Assembly: GCA_027307115.1 (NCBI GenBank)
Contig: DAHUXN010000081.1
Span: 1 to 64,000 of the forward strand
Length of the DNA stretch: 64,000 nt
DNA from: Acidobacteriota bacterium
Lineage (GTDB): Bacteria; Acidobacteriota; Terriglobia; Acidiferrales; UBA7541
Reading direction: 5' to 3'
Below, one piece after another: positions 47,735 to 57,151 of the stretch (the first letter of the stretch is position 1; every line of letters starts with the position of its first letter). The translations under genes were made by a program, and so were the position numbers. A model generated the notes under the pieces. It made no database searches and was not told the DNA's origin. It worked only from the letters and a program-made list of their open reading frames with translations.

Positions 47735-49747
47735 ATGCCGGATAGAGTCGGTGCAAATTTACGGCTGAGATTCACGGTTGGCCTGCTGGCTGGCTTGACC
47801 GTTTCGCTCCCCGTAATGGCGCAGGGACAGCGCAGCCCAATCGTCAGCGCGATGGATCCGAACAGTATCGGTGTACAGCCGACTAATCAGGGAGGGATGG
47901 CGACCCTCATGATTTACATCCGGGACGAATACGGCGGCAGCCCGGCGACGCCACCTATTTTTACGGTCAGTTCAGTCACTTTTAATTCCTCGAACGTGGC
48001 GCCGCCGCGCCCGCTGGAAGGCGGATGGGTTCTGACGGGGCTTCGGCCGGGGGATGAGTATGACGTTGAAGTGTCCGTATCGGGTTATAAGGTGGCACAC
48101 CAGGTCGTGATGATCCCAAACGTGAATACGTTCGGTGGAGGGAGTATCACGATCAACGCAATCATTTATATCAAGCCGGAAAATGGCAAAGAGGATTCTC
48201 TTTCGCCCCCCAATGATGTGATTCTTGCGCCGCGGGCCGAAAAAGAAGTCCAGCACGCGCTGAAGGACTTGCGCGATGAAAAGCCCGCATCCGCGCAAAA
48301 ACATTTGGGGAAGGCGCTGGAGATGGCGCCCGCGAATCCGTTCGTAAATTACCTGATGGGAATGTGCTACCTGCGGATGAACAAACTGCCGGAAGCGAAG
48401 GCGAGTCTGGAGAAATCCGTATCGATTGACCCCAAGGGTGCGGCCGCGTTGCTTGCTTTAGGAATGCTGCACTACCGCGAATCCGATTATCCGGGAGCAA
48501 TACAGCTTCTCGGACAAGCCGTGGAACTGGATCCGACTGCGTGGAAAGCGGACTGGATGTTAGCGAGCGCCTACCTGCATCAGGGCAATTTCGAGAAGGC
48601 GCGCGACTACTCGGAAAAAGCGCTGAAGACTGGGAAAGATGGCGCCGCACCCGTGGAATTGCTTTTGGGCGAAGCAGAAGGGGGCCTGGGCGAACGGGAG
48701 AAGGCGATAGCCGCGTTCGAAGCCTTCCTGAAGGTGTACCCCCGTGATCCAAGCGTGGCGCAGGTGCACGAGTGGATCGACAGCCTAAAGAAAGAACCGA
48801 TATATTCCGGGAAGACCGCGCCTGCGAACCTGGCAGTACATTCCACATCTTCATCTTCATCTTCGGCGAAAAATCCGCCGGGAGCTCTATCCGCGCCCCT
48901 CTCGCCGCTGACGGGTCCGCAACCTGCACCGGCGGTGGAGCTTCCGCCAAAAGAAAATTGGGCGCCGCCGGACATCGACGCGATGAGTCCGCCCGTGGTT
49001 TCCGCGCGCGCTTGCTCGCTGCCGAGCCTAATGGCGGCGACCAAAAAGAGCTCGGAGGAATTGGTCAGTGACCTGGCAAAATTTTCCGCAACGGAGGAAT
49101 ACGAATCTGTCGAGATTAAAAGGAACGAACAGTTAGAGACGCCGGAAACACGCGAGTTCAGCTATTTGGTCATGGTGGACAATTCTGGGCAGCGTTTCCC
49201 CGAAGTGACGGAATTCCGAACACAGCTGAAAGGTCCCAGTGTGCGGGAAGGATCAATCGAGGACGTCTCGGCTCCAGTGCTTGCGCTGGCTTTCCATCCG
49301 GACTTTCGCAACGATTTCAATTGGAAGTGCGAAGGACTTGGAGAGTGGAATAACCAGCCGGCGTGGGTGGTTCATTTCGAGCAACGTTCAGATGTCGCCA
49401 CGAGCCGCCTTCAAAGCTTTGATGCTCCGACAGGAGCAGCGCTGCTTCCACTGAAGGGCCGCGCATGGATCTCCAAAAGCGGCGGGCATGTGATTCACCT
49501 GGAGACGGATCTGGCGAGACCAGTGAAAACGATCGATCTGAAGCGCGAGCATTTTGCAATCGACTACCAGCCTGTCTCGTTTCGCAAACACAAGGTGACC
49601 TTGTGGTTGCCTGAGAATGTGGACGTCTACCTTCAATATCAGGGGCATTACCTGCATCACTACCACCACTTCAGTCAGTTCCAACTCTTCTGGGTTGGTG
49701 AAACGCAGAAGATTGAGCAGCCGAAGGAAGCCACGCAGCAACCATAA
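47735..49747 (+). CDS. Exported TPR protein
   Basis: This 670-aa protein has a signal peptide (FTVGLLAGLTVSLPVMAQ), a beta-sandwich region (about residues 70-145, GWVLTGLRPGDEYDVEVSVSGY) and four to five TPRs (about 165-345, for example FVNYLMGMCYLRMNKLPEAKAS...ALGMLHYRESDYPGAIQLLG). A C-terminal beta-rich domain carries aromatic clusters near its end (HYLHHYHHFSQFQLFW). It probably acts as a periplasmic or outer-membrane scaffold. It diverges from the PadR gene and converges with the HEAT-PilZ gene, with only 18 nt between stops. The family is not named. Confidence 0.75.
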   Translation: MPDRVGANLRLRFTVGLLAGLTVSLPVMAQGQRSPIVSAMDPNSIGVQPTNQGGMATLMIYIRDEYGGSPATPPIFTVSSVTFNSSNVAPPRPLEGGWVLTGLRPGDEYDVEVSVSGYKVAHQVVMIPNVNTFGGGSITINAIIYIKPENGKEDSLSPPNDVILAPRAEKEVQHALKDLRDEKPASAQKHLGKALEMAPANPFVNYLMGMCYLRMNKLPEAKASLEKSVSIDPKGAAALLALGMLHYRESDYPGAIQLLGQAVELDPTAWKADWMLASAYLHQGNFEKARDYSEKALKTGKDGAAPVELLLGEAEGGLGEREKAIAAFEAFLKVYPRDPSVAQVHEWIDSLKKEPIYSGKTAPANLAVHSTSSSSSSAKNPPGALSAPLSPLTGPQPAPAVELPPKENWAPPDIDAMSPPVVSARACSLPSLMAATKKSSEELVSDLAKFSATEEYESVEIKRNEQLETPETREFSYLVMVDNSGQRFPEVTEFRTQLKGPSVREGSIEDVSAPVLALAFHPDFRNDFNWKCEGLGEWNNQPAWVVHFEQRSDVATSRLQSFDAPTGAALLPLKGRAWISKSGGHVIHLETDLARPVKTIDLKREHFAIDYQPVSFRKHKVTLWLPENVDVYLQYQGHYLHHYHHFSQFQLFWVGETQKIEQPKEATQQP

Positions 49748-49765
49748 ATTCTCGCTGGAGTTTAT

Positions 49766-52426
49766 TCAGGCGGGGAGCGGTAGGCTGTGCGATCTCGGCG
49801 CGGCGGCGGCCATGGAAACGAGAAGAGTCCTCAGGCGCCCGCGGTCTTCGAGGTCCATGCCGACCATTTCTACGCCAGCCTGATTGGGCTGCGCGAACCT
49901 GACCAGAACATCCAAGTGAATCGGACGTTTGCCAGACGAGATTTGCAGATTGGCCGGTGTTCCCACAGAGAGCTGAAAATCCCCGCTAAGCAAACCACCT
50001 TCGAGGCTGAGGATTTGAACGGCAGGCTGATAGGTGCCGCGCTTGGATTGAATCACGGCGGGGACGGGCTGAGTCATCTTGATACGAGGATAGCGGCGAT
50101 AACGTACGAAGTCGCGGTCGCGGCGCGCGTCGAGGGGCGCGAGGCTGAGCAAGTGAGGATCAAGGCCAGATTCGGCGAGCAAGTTCCGGGCGTGCTCGGG
50201 TTCGAGTTTTTCGAGCGCCTGGGCTGCAGCGAGACGCATCTCACTGGGATAGGCCCAGCGCCAGGCGCGACGCCCTTCGATAAAGCGCATGAGGTGCATT
50301 GTGGTTTCGGGTGCGCGAAGGCGGCCAAGAGCCTCAATGGCCTTGACGCGCAAAAAATCGGAACTGTTTTTAAGGAGATCGCCGTCGGCGAGACGCACCA
50401 GGCCGGCCGCGACGCTGGCATCGCCACACATCCCAATTTCATCGAGCGCCATGGGCAAAATCATTTGATCCATGCGTTCGACGATACTCATTAACATGCG
50501 GCCGCGCTCGGGAGCGGCAGCGATCGAAATCTGGCGCAAAGCTTCATCGTGCGTCGCGATCTGGCCCGCTTGGATTTTTCCCGGCAACAATGCTTCGACG
50601 CAAGCGGGATTAAGCCGGCTCAACAGGCCTAGAACACGAATGCCGTTTGTCGGCGGAGCGTTTTCGAGCGTGTGACATAAGTATTCCTGAGCTGGTTTGC
50701 CCAACGCGCGCGCCATTGCGACCACTTGCTCGCGTTCGCCGGAACGCGTGACGCGCATCAGGCGGCTGGCGAGCTGATCGGCGGCGGCGTGCGGCACATG
50801 GCGCAACACTTCGATTAGTTCTGTGCGCAGGACTTCGCTCTTCAATCCCTTTTCGATGAAACCCGGGATGCGGTTCTTAATCCCAATGCGCGGGCGCAGA
50901 ATGTGCGCCCCGTTTGGTTGCGACTTGTCCAGGACCGCCAATGTGTCAAAAGCCTGACGGAGCGCTGGAAACAGAGTTTGTTCGGCGGCGACCTGACTGA
51001 AACGCACGAATGCACCGTTGAGCAAATCGCGCACTTCGGAATCGCGTTCGATGGCTAACTGTTCGCCGAGGATCCGCACAGCTTCGTGCAAACGCGGACC
51101 GGACGCGCGGGCGTATTGTTCGGCCATCTGCGTGAGTCCGACGGCGGATTTTTTTCGCGCTTGGGGTTCGCGATTGCTGACACACTTCACATATTGCGTC
51201 AGGACTTTATCCGCGGCCGCGAAGTCGGAATTGCGGAAGAAGCCATCAAGCGATTGTTGCACGGACTCAGGCCGCACGCACCAACTGTCCGACGAGAGCA
51301 GAACAGCTTGCTTTTCGGATTCGGGAACGGAGAACCAAAAACGGCGGTCGAGAGCATCCCCGGGGGTCTCGGCATGAAAGTTGAGCGAATGTCCAGCCTT
51401 CGATGTCTTGCGTTCGCGTGCGTGGAGAATTTCGCGCAGCGGCGCAAGCGGTACCGCGAAGGTTTCCAGCAATGGCCGCACGGCGTTCACTCTCAGATTG
51501 CCACGCGCGAGGCTTTCGAGCGCGTAACGAACGGCGAGGCCCTCGGCGAGATGGAGAATCGCGGCAGCGTCCAATTTTTGCGATGGCTGCGCGGCGTGCA
51601 TCTCCGCGATGGCTTCGCGCAGGACCGCGCGCGACGAGGGAGGAAGATTCGCGATGCGCTGCCTCCATTCAGAAGAATCGGCAGCGCCGGAATGCTTGTG
51701 CTTATGCGCAGCCTTGCCGAAATTGGCGGCGAACTGCAGCAGCGAGCGCATTTCCTGTTCGGAGTGCGTATAGGCGAGCGAACTGCTTTCGGAGAGGTGA
51801 GTTGTGCCAAGAAGTTCTTCCCCGAAGTGATAACCGGAACTCGAGCCGTTCCCGGAGTGTTCGGCTGCGGCAATCAGTTCGACGAGCTTTCCGGAATCGT
51901 GCAGCCAGTCGTGCGAATCTTCGGCGTGATTGCCGGCAATGCGAGCGGCGACGCCAGACGCGGAGAGTTCGGCTTCGCGAGCGATGAAGCGAAGCTGATT
52001 GACGCGAATGCCGGACTCGGCACTGTCGCCCAACGCGGATTTCAGGCGCTTGGCAAGATGCGACGGCTTGAGCGACGCCGCCGAGAACGTCTTCACGAAA
52101 AGCGAGAACGATCCACGGCTAAGGCCCGGCGTGAAGCCGATACTGGCAATGTTCGCCTTGGTGAGCAATTGCGCGAGGCTATGCTCGGCGGCGGTGGATT
52201 CAACCAGAGCGCCGTCGATTAAGAGTTCCGCGCCGGAGACCCCCAGAAGGATCCCCGATGGGCCAGCTGCGTCGAGCGCGGCGTATAAGTCGTTCCAGGC
52301 GTATTCCATCTGGGCTGTGGTGCGAGCGTGGTGCAAACCGTAGAGACGAGCGAACTTCAGCAATAGGTTCAAGCTATGAACGAAAGTCCCCGTAACGGGA
52401 CTCAAAGTGTCGCTAGAGCTGGGCAT
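49766..52426 (-). CDS. Large helical-repeat (HEAT-like) protein with C-terminal PilZ-like domain
   Basis: This 886-aa protein has no signal peptide. Most of it reads as alternating amphipathic helices of HEAT/ARM type (for example DEIGMCGDASVAAGLVRLADGD and VKAIEALGRLRAPETTMHLM). The last 120 residues resemble a PilZ barrel. The RxxxR motif is present in RRYPRIKM, but the second motif is degenerate (ILSLEGG instead of D/NxSxxG), so c-di-GMP binding is uncertain. It may scaffold a c-di-GMP-linked assembly. The upstream region around 52440-52500 shows no clear promoter. Confidence 0.7.
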   Translation of the reverse strand: MPSSSDTLSPVTGTFVHSLNLLLKFARLYGLHHARTTAQMEYAWNDLYAALDAAGPSGILLGVSGAELLIDGALVESTAAEHSLAQLLTKANIASIGFTPGLSRGSFSLFVKTFSAASLKPSHLAKRLKSALGDSAESGIRVNQLRFIAREAELSASGVAARIAGNHAEDSHDWLHDSGKLVELIAAAEHSGNGSSSGYHFGEELLGTTHLSESSSLAYTHSEQEMRSLLQFAANFGKAAHKHKHSGAADSSEWRQRIANLPPSSRAVLREAIAEMHAAQPSQKLDAAAILHLAEGLAVRYALESLARGNLRVNAVRPLLETFAVPLAPLREILHARERKTSKAGHSLNFHAETPGDALDRRFWFSVPESEKQAVLLSSDSWCVRPESVQQSLDGFFRNSDFAAADKVLTQYVKCVSNREPQARKKSAVGLTQMAEQYARASGPRLHEAVRILGEQLAIERDSEVRDLLNGAFVRFSQVAAEQTLFPALRQAFDTLAVLDKSQPNGAHILRPRIGIKNRIPGFIEKGLKSEVLRTELIEVLRHVPHAAADQLASRLMRVTRSGEREQVVAMARALGKPAQEYLCHTLENAPPTNGIRVLGLLSRLNPACVEALLPGKIQAGQIATHDEALRQISIAAAPERGRMLMSIVERMDQMILPMALDEIGMCGDASVAAGLVRLADGDLLKNSSDFLRVKAIEALGRLRAPETTMHLMRFIEGRRAWRWAYPSEMRLAAAQALEKLEPEHARNLLAESGLDPHLLSLAPLDARRDRDFVRYRRYPRIKMTQPVPAVIQSKRGTYQPAVQILSLEGGLLSGDFQLSVGTPANLQISSGKRPIHLDVLVRFAQPNQAGVEMVGMDLEDRGRLRTLLVSMAAAAPRSHSLPLPA

Positions 52427-52564
52427 CCGGACCTCGGAATCTCTGGTTAATATGGTGCGCGTCCGCCCGGCCTATTGGAATGGTACCGGGGTACTGGTTG
52501 CCCATTCAGATAAGGGTAGAGCGGAGGACGGATCGTGCTGATTACAGAGAAAATACGGGGCCTC

Positions 52565-53122
52565 TCAAGTTGAGACCCGGACTTCCACGTTCAAGCTGGC
52601 GAGGACTGGACGGGCGCGGCGGACGATCTCGCCGGCCCAAAGCTGGTTGCTCAGAACCACGACCGAGCTATTTTCGAGGTCACAAACAGCACAGAAAAAA
52701 TAGGCGGGGTAAGCTGTGTGGTAGGCATCAACGCCTCGGCGCGGCAGTTCATTTTCCAGGGCGGGATCTCCTGTCTCGACCGAGCCGCCGGCGCGCATGC
52801 CAAAGGTTTCGCGTTCGAACCGTTCGAGAAGCGGGGCTAGGGCATCCGGCGTCAGCGAAGAGAGGACAATCGCGCGTTTTGAGGCTTCGCGATAAGCGAC
52901 TTTGTGCGCGTCGCAGAATTCCCGAAGCGGCTCGAGATGACTGAAAAAATCGAGCGACCATTTTTGCGCGCCGGCAATCGCGGGAAGCACGCGGCTCCAA
53001 ATTTGCGCTGCCTCGGGTCCGTGCAAAGGCTCGCGGTCAGGGCCTTCGATTTCGACCAGTTCGACGCCTACCGCCTTGAGGTCCGGGCCGAGGTCCATCG
53101 GCTCGGCTTCGAGAACGATCAC
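52565..53122 (-). CDS. Unknown cytoplasmic protein, 185 aa
   Basis: I do not recognise this protein. It is a mixed alpha/beta protein without signal or membrane segments. Visible features are the N-terminal strand-helix LGPDLKAVGVELVEIEGPD, an acidic helix (APLLERFERETFGMR) and a C-terminal strand (SSVVVLSNQLWAGEIVRRAR). The start is apparently GTG with GCGGAG upstream. It lies 11 nt after the stop of the preceding 202-aa gene on the same strand, and so belongs to the ruvX-mltG transcription unit. Confidence 0.6.
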   Translation of the reverse strand: MIVLEAEPMDLGPDLKAVGVELVEIEGPDREPLHGPEAAQIWSRVLPAIAGAQKWSLDFFSHLEPLREFCDAHKVAYREASKRAIVLSSLTPDALAPLLERFERETFGMRAGGSVETGDPALENELPRRGVDAYHTAYPAYFFCAVCDLENSSVVVLSNQLWAGEIVRRARPVLASLNVEVRVST

Positions 53123-53133
53123 AATACACTCCG

Positions 53134-53742
53134 CTATTCAATTTCAGCGCCGGCGACGTCACTCGCGATGTCGTCGGCGTCGCGCTGAGGGAAACGCTGT
53201 TGAAATTCTGGCGACTGCTTGCGAACCTCGAGCCAATCGAAAAATGCGTCAGGTTGCTCGAGCCAAACGGCGAACCAGCGCGCGACCTCTTCCTTTTCGC
53301 CGCGCTTCGCCGCGTCCACTTTGTGATTGCGCGCGATCATTTCAGCGCGACGCCGGCCGAGACGGGCGACTTCCAAAACGCGCGCTTGCGCCGCATGCTC
53401 ACCCTCAGTGCCAAATTTCCGCAGGAGCTCGTCGAGGCGCACGAGGCACATTTCCGCATCTTCGAGAGTGGAGAAATGCAGCAGGTCGTGAAATTCCTCT
53501 TCGTAGCGGCCCTGCGTATCGCTGCGCGCGGAGAGCACCACGCGCATTCCCGCCTCCGCGAGGACGGTGGCGATATACTCGGCGGAAGTTTTTCCGTGCT
53601 CGCCCTTGTCGGCGATCAGTTTGCGCCGGATCTGCTCGATTTCCGCCGGTGTGTACATCATTGCTTTCAGGTCGCGCGCCGCGCTCAAAATCATTTCCTT
53701 TTTTGCGGGCGATTTGGCGGGTGTGGCTTTGGTGTGGGTCAT
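53134..53742 (-). CDS. Unknown helical protein overlapping mltG
   Basis: This 202-aa charged, mostly helical protein begins with a lysine-rich segment (MTHTKATPAKSPAKKE), continues with a coiled-coil-like region (ILSAARDLKAMMYTPAEIEQIRRKL) and ends in acidic DADDIASDVAGAEIE. No family is recognised. Its ATG at 53742 overlaps the mltG stop by 4 nt (ATGA), showing tight co-translation with the peptidoglycan gene, and GGGGAG lies upstream. It is probably co-transcribed with the next unknown gene. Confidence 0.7.
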   Translation of the reverse strand: MTHTKATPAKSPAKKEMILSAARDLKAMMYTPAEIEQIRRKLIADKGEHGKTSAEYIATVLAEAGMRVVLSARSDTQGRYEEEFHDLLHFSTLEDAEMCLVRLDELLRKFGTEGEHAAQARVLEVARLGRRRAEMIARNHKVDAAKRGEKEEVARWFAVWLEQPDAFFDWLEVRKQSPEFQQRFPQRDADDIASDVAGAEIE

Positions 53743-54908
53743 CGATGGCTCCCCGGTTTCTTCTTCAAAACGCGCCTGTGACGCGCGTTGCGAGTGCGCG
53801 CCGGCTTCTTGTGCTTCGGCGGTGGCGGCGGTTCGGCCGGCAAGCCCTGAAGCAGGCGGCGATAACGTACGACATTTCGATTATGCTCCTCGAGCGTGCT
53901 GGCGAAGAAGTGTCCGCCGGAATCGTCGGCGACGAAATAGAGGTAGTGCGTGTGCGCCGGGCTGACAACGGCACGCAGGGATGCATCGCCTGGATTCGCG
54001 ATAGGCCCAGGCGGAAGGCCACGATGCAAGTACGTATTGTAAGGGGAAGGAACGTGGAGATCCGCAGGCGTCACCTTGAGCGTAGGTTTGCCTGCTAGAT
54101 CGAGCGCGTATTGAACCGTGGGATCGCATTGCAGCGGCACACCCAGTTTTAAACGATTATAAAAAACGCTTGCGACCATGGGCCGTTCGCTGGGCTGCGG
54201 CGTTTCGCGCTCGACGAGCGATGCCAGCGTGACGAGTTGCTCGGGCGAGAGAGGTGGCACGACGGAACCGGCCGCTTGCCGGACAGAATGGCTCTTCGGG
54301 ATTGGATCTGGCGTGACAGATGGAGGAGCAATCGCCTGTAGCTTGGTCCATTCCTCGCGGAATTGGCGCACCATGGTTTCGGCGATTTCCTCGGGGGTGG
54401 CGTTACGCGAAAATTGGTAAGTGGAAGGGAACAAGAATCCTTCGAGGCTGGGCGCGCGCGGCGCGATGTCTCGCACCGGTGAAGGATCACGCGCGACGCG
54501 CAGAAAATCCTCCTTGGTCGTCAGTCCCTGGCGAGCAAGCTCGTTGGCAATGTCGAACATCGTCCAGCCTTCCGGTACCACAACAACGTGCACAAAAATG
54601 TGGCCGCCGGCGATTTGGTCGAAGACCTGCCGCGGCGCCATGGGTTGATCGAAAAGATACTCGCCTGCCTGCAAGACGCGACGCCGATGGCGAAGGCTGA
54701 GAGCGACGAACGCGATGCGGCTGTGAATTACGCCATTCTGCTGCAGGAGGTCGGCGATTTTCCAGCGCGGAGTTCCACGAGGAATATCGACGAAAATCTG
54801 GGCTTGCGAATATCCGCGGTAGGGATGTTCGAGTTCGCTGCGGAGCCAGACGCCGAAGGCCCCTGCCAGCAGAATAAGAATCAGAAGCGCGATTGCAACG
54901 CGGCGCAT
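53739..54908 (-). CDS. mltG: Endolytic murein transglycosylase MltG
   Basis: This 389-aa protein is an inner-membrane enzyme that cleaves nascent peptidoglycan strands and limits their length. It has one N-terminal membrane helix (RVAIALLILILLAGAFGVWL) and a LysM-like region with VFVHVVVVPEGWTMFDIANELARQGL-type sequence. The catalytic domain has the key glutamate in LASLVERET and continues through SPYNTYLHRGLPPGPI. The C-terminus is basic and Pro-rich. It follows ruvX by 6 nt and overlaps the next gene by 4 nt, forming a compact unit. Confidence 0.94.
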   Translation of the reverse strand: MRRVAIALLILILLAGAFGVWLRSELEHPYRGYSQAQIFVDIPRGTPRWKIADLLQQNGVIHSRIAFVALSLRHRRRVLQAGEYLFDQPMAPRQVFDQIAGGHIFVHVVVVPEGWTMFDIANELARQGLTTKEDFLRVARDPSPVRDIAPRAPSLEGFLFPSTYQFSRNATPEEIAETMVRQFREEWTKLQAIAPPSVTPDPIPKSHSVRQAAGSVVPPLSPEQLVTLASLVERETPQPSERPMVASVFYNRLKLGVPLQCDPTVQYALDLAGKPTLKVTPADLHVPSPYNTYLHRGLPPGPIANPGDASLRAVVSPAHTHYLYFVADDSGGHFFASTLEEHNRNVVRYRRLLQGLPAEPPPPPKHKKPARTRNARHRRVLKKKPGSHR

Positions 54909-54914
54909 GGTGAA

Positions 54915-55418
54915 TTATTCCTCGCCCTTTCTTAAAACAGGCTTTAGCTCGAGAGCGGATTCGCGGCCGCGATGGTCGTCGAGAAAGTCGCGCAAAAGTA
55001 TGGCGGCGGCAACAGAATCAAGATGCGTTTTTTTGGCCTTGCGTCCGACGTTTTCTTTCAACGTTTGCTCCGCTTCCCAGCTTGTCAGTCTTTCATCTCT
55101 CAGCTCGACGGGCAAGCCGAGTTCCTTTTTGATGCGCGAAGCAAAACGAGCGGCCTCCTGGGCCATTTCTCCAGCGTGCCCGGCGAGATGCAGAGGCGAA
55201 CCAATGATGATGAGAGTGATCTTGTAATTGCGCGCAACTTCGCGAAGGCGGCGAATATCTTTCTGGCGATTTTGTCTTTCGAGCGTGGCAACGGGCACGG
55301 CCGTGATTCCGAGTTCGTCGGAGACCGCCAAGCCGATGCGCCGCCGGCCATAGTCAATCGCCAATATGCGCGCAGACTTGGCGGCGGAAGAAGACGGGCT
55401 CGGACGAGAGGAAACCAT
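54915..55418 (-). CDS. ruvX: Putative pre-16S rRNA nuclease / RuvX (YqgF family)
   Basis: This 167-aa RNase-H-fold protein has the opening motif ILAIDYGRRRIGLAVSDE, then IIIGSPLHLAGHAGEMAQEA and DERLTSWEAEQTL, as in YqgF. In other bacteria it processes 16S rRNA precursor ends. An older proposal as a Holliday junction resolvase explains the name ruvX. The ATG has a TATAAT box 8 nt upstream. The mltG gene follows after 6 nt, a gene order also seen elsewhere. Confidence 0.94.
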   Translation of the reverse strand: MVSSRPSPSSSAAKSARILAIDYGRRRIGLAVSDELGITAVPVATLERQNRQKDIRRLREVARNYKITLIIIGSPLHLAGHAGEMAQEAARFASRIKKELGLPVELRDERLTSWEAEQTLKENVGRKAKKTHLDSVAAAILLRDFLDDHRGRESALELKPVLRKGEE

Positions 55419-55426
55419 TCCTCAAC

Positions 55427-55432
55427 ATTATA
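55427..55432 (-). promoter_or_regulatory. -10 box placed for leaderless transcription of ruvX
   Basis: Read on the minus strand, a perfect TATAAT ends 8 nt before the ATG at 55418. The intervening GTTGAGGA is too close to the start to work as a ribosome site on a transcript starting there. Confidence 0.5.
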
Positions 55433-55513
55433 GCCCGCATATGACGAAGGACAGATAAGACGTGACTGTGGAATACCGAATCAGATATGCGGCGAATCAG
55501 CGCATAACGCGGC

Positions 55514-57079
55514 TCACGGTTGGCGGCCGCGCTTTCCGTCCACCCATAGAGACCAGAAACCGGTTTCCTTCATTTCTTTTTCGAGGCCAGTCGTTTTGAG
55601 CAGGCGTTCGATCTGTTTTCGCGTTTGGCGAGGGCCGAGCCTTTCAGGCAGGTCCGCTACGGCGTACGCAGTGACGGCGGCGATGGCCTCGTTGCGCTTG
55701 AGCTGTGCGAAATCGACTTTGTCATACGTATCGGAAGCGGCGTGATAATTCATCATGTAGTCGTCGGGCTCCTGATTGGCGACGAGAGTAGGGACGCCTT
55801 CGAGGAGGAAATCGAGATTGTCCGTGCCCATGTCAGAGTCAAATGTATTTTCGAATGGGCCGAATGATGCAAGCGGCCGAAGCGCTTGCGTGACGTTGGC
55901 CGCAATGTCTTTTCGGCCGCCGAGAGAATAACCTGTGACCTTGCCGTCGCCGGAATCGAAAATAATTGCCGCGTCCATGTGGTCGAGTTCGGTGCGATGC
56001 GCGAGCGCGTAGGCCCATGAGCCCAACATGCCCTGCTCCTCTCCCGTGAAAAGCACGAAGCGAATCGAGCGCTTAGGAATCGAACCCGAAGCGCGGATGG
56101 CGCGTGCCGCGTCGATCACCATCGCGGCGTTGCAGCCGTCGTCGAGCGCTCCGGTGCCCAGTTCCCACGAATCGAGGTGCGCGCCGAGGATTACAAATTC
56201 GTCAGGCTTTTCGCTGCCGCGAATTTCCGCGATAACATTTTCGGAAGCTGCGTGCTCGGTGATTTTGTTGGGCATGTCGAGATGGACTTTGACGGGCTGG
56301 TTCGCGGCAATGAAACGCGCGATGCGCAGGGCGTCTTCGCGCGCGACAACGGCCTGAGGAAGGCGTTCGAGTTCGCCGGTGAGCGAGAGATTATGGCGAT
56401 AGAGCAGCATGTAAGGCCGCGTCGACATCCAGAGAATTGCCGCAGCGCCCGCGTTTACGGCGCGGTCAATGATGGCCGGCTCGAAATAATACTCGTTCAT
56501 CAAATCGTCCCAGGTTTTCAAGACGTTGGTGTGCACGAGCACGATGGCGCCTTTCGCTGACTCACCAGCATGCTTGAATCCAGCTTCGTTGCCCATTCCG
56601 ACGTCCACCACGTTTGCCGTGAGACCGCCGGGCGGCGTGGCGGGCGACCAGCCAATCGAAACCAAGTGCACGGGAAACGGTTGCGGCGCGAGAACTTCGA
56701 GACGTGTGCGGCCCTCCGACCAGCCCACGGGCACGGTGAAATTCTCCGTGAGCACCTCGTCAACACCAGCAGCGCGGAAGGCTTGCACCGCCCAGTCGAT
56801 GGCTTTATCGGCTGCTGGAGAGCCAGTGATGCGGCCGCCAACGACATCGGTCAACTGGCGTAGATTGCTTTCAAGCGGGGACGGGCCGAGAGCTTTCTTG
56901 ATGATGTCTGGCGCGACCTCGGCGCAAGGCTTATTGATGGTGCAGCCGCCAACGCCTTGCGGCATTTTCGGCTCGAGGGGCTTGGGCGCTGAGGGGAATT
57001 GCGCAGCGCCGACGGTGGCAAGAATCGTGCAGCCGAGAAGGATGATTGCGCTGCGAAATGTGATGGTGTGGTACGTCAT
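55514..57079 (-). CDS. Exported M28-family zinc aminopeptidase
   Basis: This 521-aa protein has a signal peptide (TFRSAIILLGCTILATVGAAQ), a protease-associated insert and a catalytic M28 domain. Zinc-ligand motifs are visible as LGAHLDSWELGTGALDDGCN, LFTGEEQGMLGS and a late HAASDTYDKVDF. Relatives are bacterial glutamate-carboxypeptidase or leucine-aminopeptidase-type enzymes that digest peptides in the periplasm. The ATG at 57079 is preferred because AAGGAG lies 7 nt upstream. The frame is open to 57142. It is followed by ruvX on the same strand after about 100 nt. Confidence 0.92.
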   Translation of the reverse strand: MTYHTITFRSAIILLGCTILATVGAAQFPSAPKPLEPKMPQGVGGCTINKPCAEVAPDIIKKALGPSPLESNLRQLTDVVGGRITGSPAADKAIDWAVQAFRAAGVDEVLTENFTVPVGWSEGRTRLEVLAPQPFPVHLVSIGWSPATPPGGLTANVVDVGMGNEAGFKHAGESAKGAIVLVHTNVLKTWDDLMNEYYFEPAIIDRAVNAGAAAILWMSTRPYMLLYRHNLSLTGELERLPQAVVAREDALRIARFIAANQPVKVHLDMPNKITEHAASENVIAEIRGSEKPDEFVILGAHLDSWELGTGALDDGCNAAMVIDAARAIRASGSIPKRSIRFVLFTGEEQGMLGSWAYALAHRTELDHMDAAIIFDSGDGKVTGYSLGGRKDIAANVTQALRPLASFGPFENTFDSDMGTDNLDFLLEGVPTLVANQEPDDYMMNYHAASDTYDKVDFAQLKRNEAIAAVTAYAVADLPERLGPRQTRKQIERLLKTTGLEKEMKETGFWSLWVDGKRGRQP

Positions 57080-57151
57080 CGGATGCTCCTTCGTCTGCAA
57101 GACTGATTTACTAATCTTAGTGGCATGCCGCGATTTGTGCACATCTCGATT

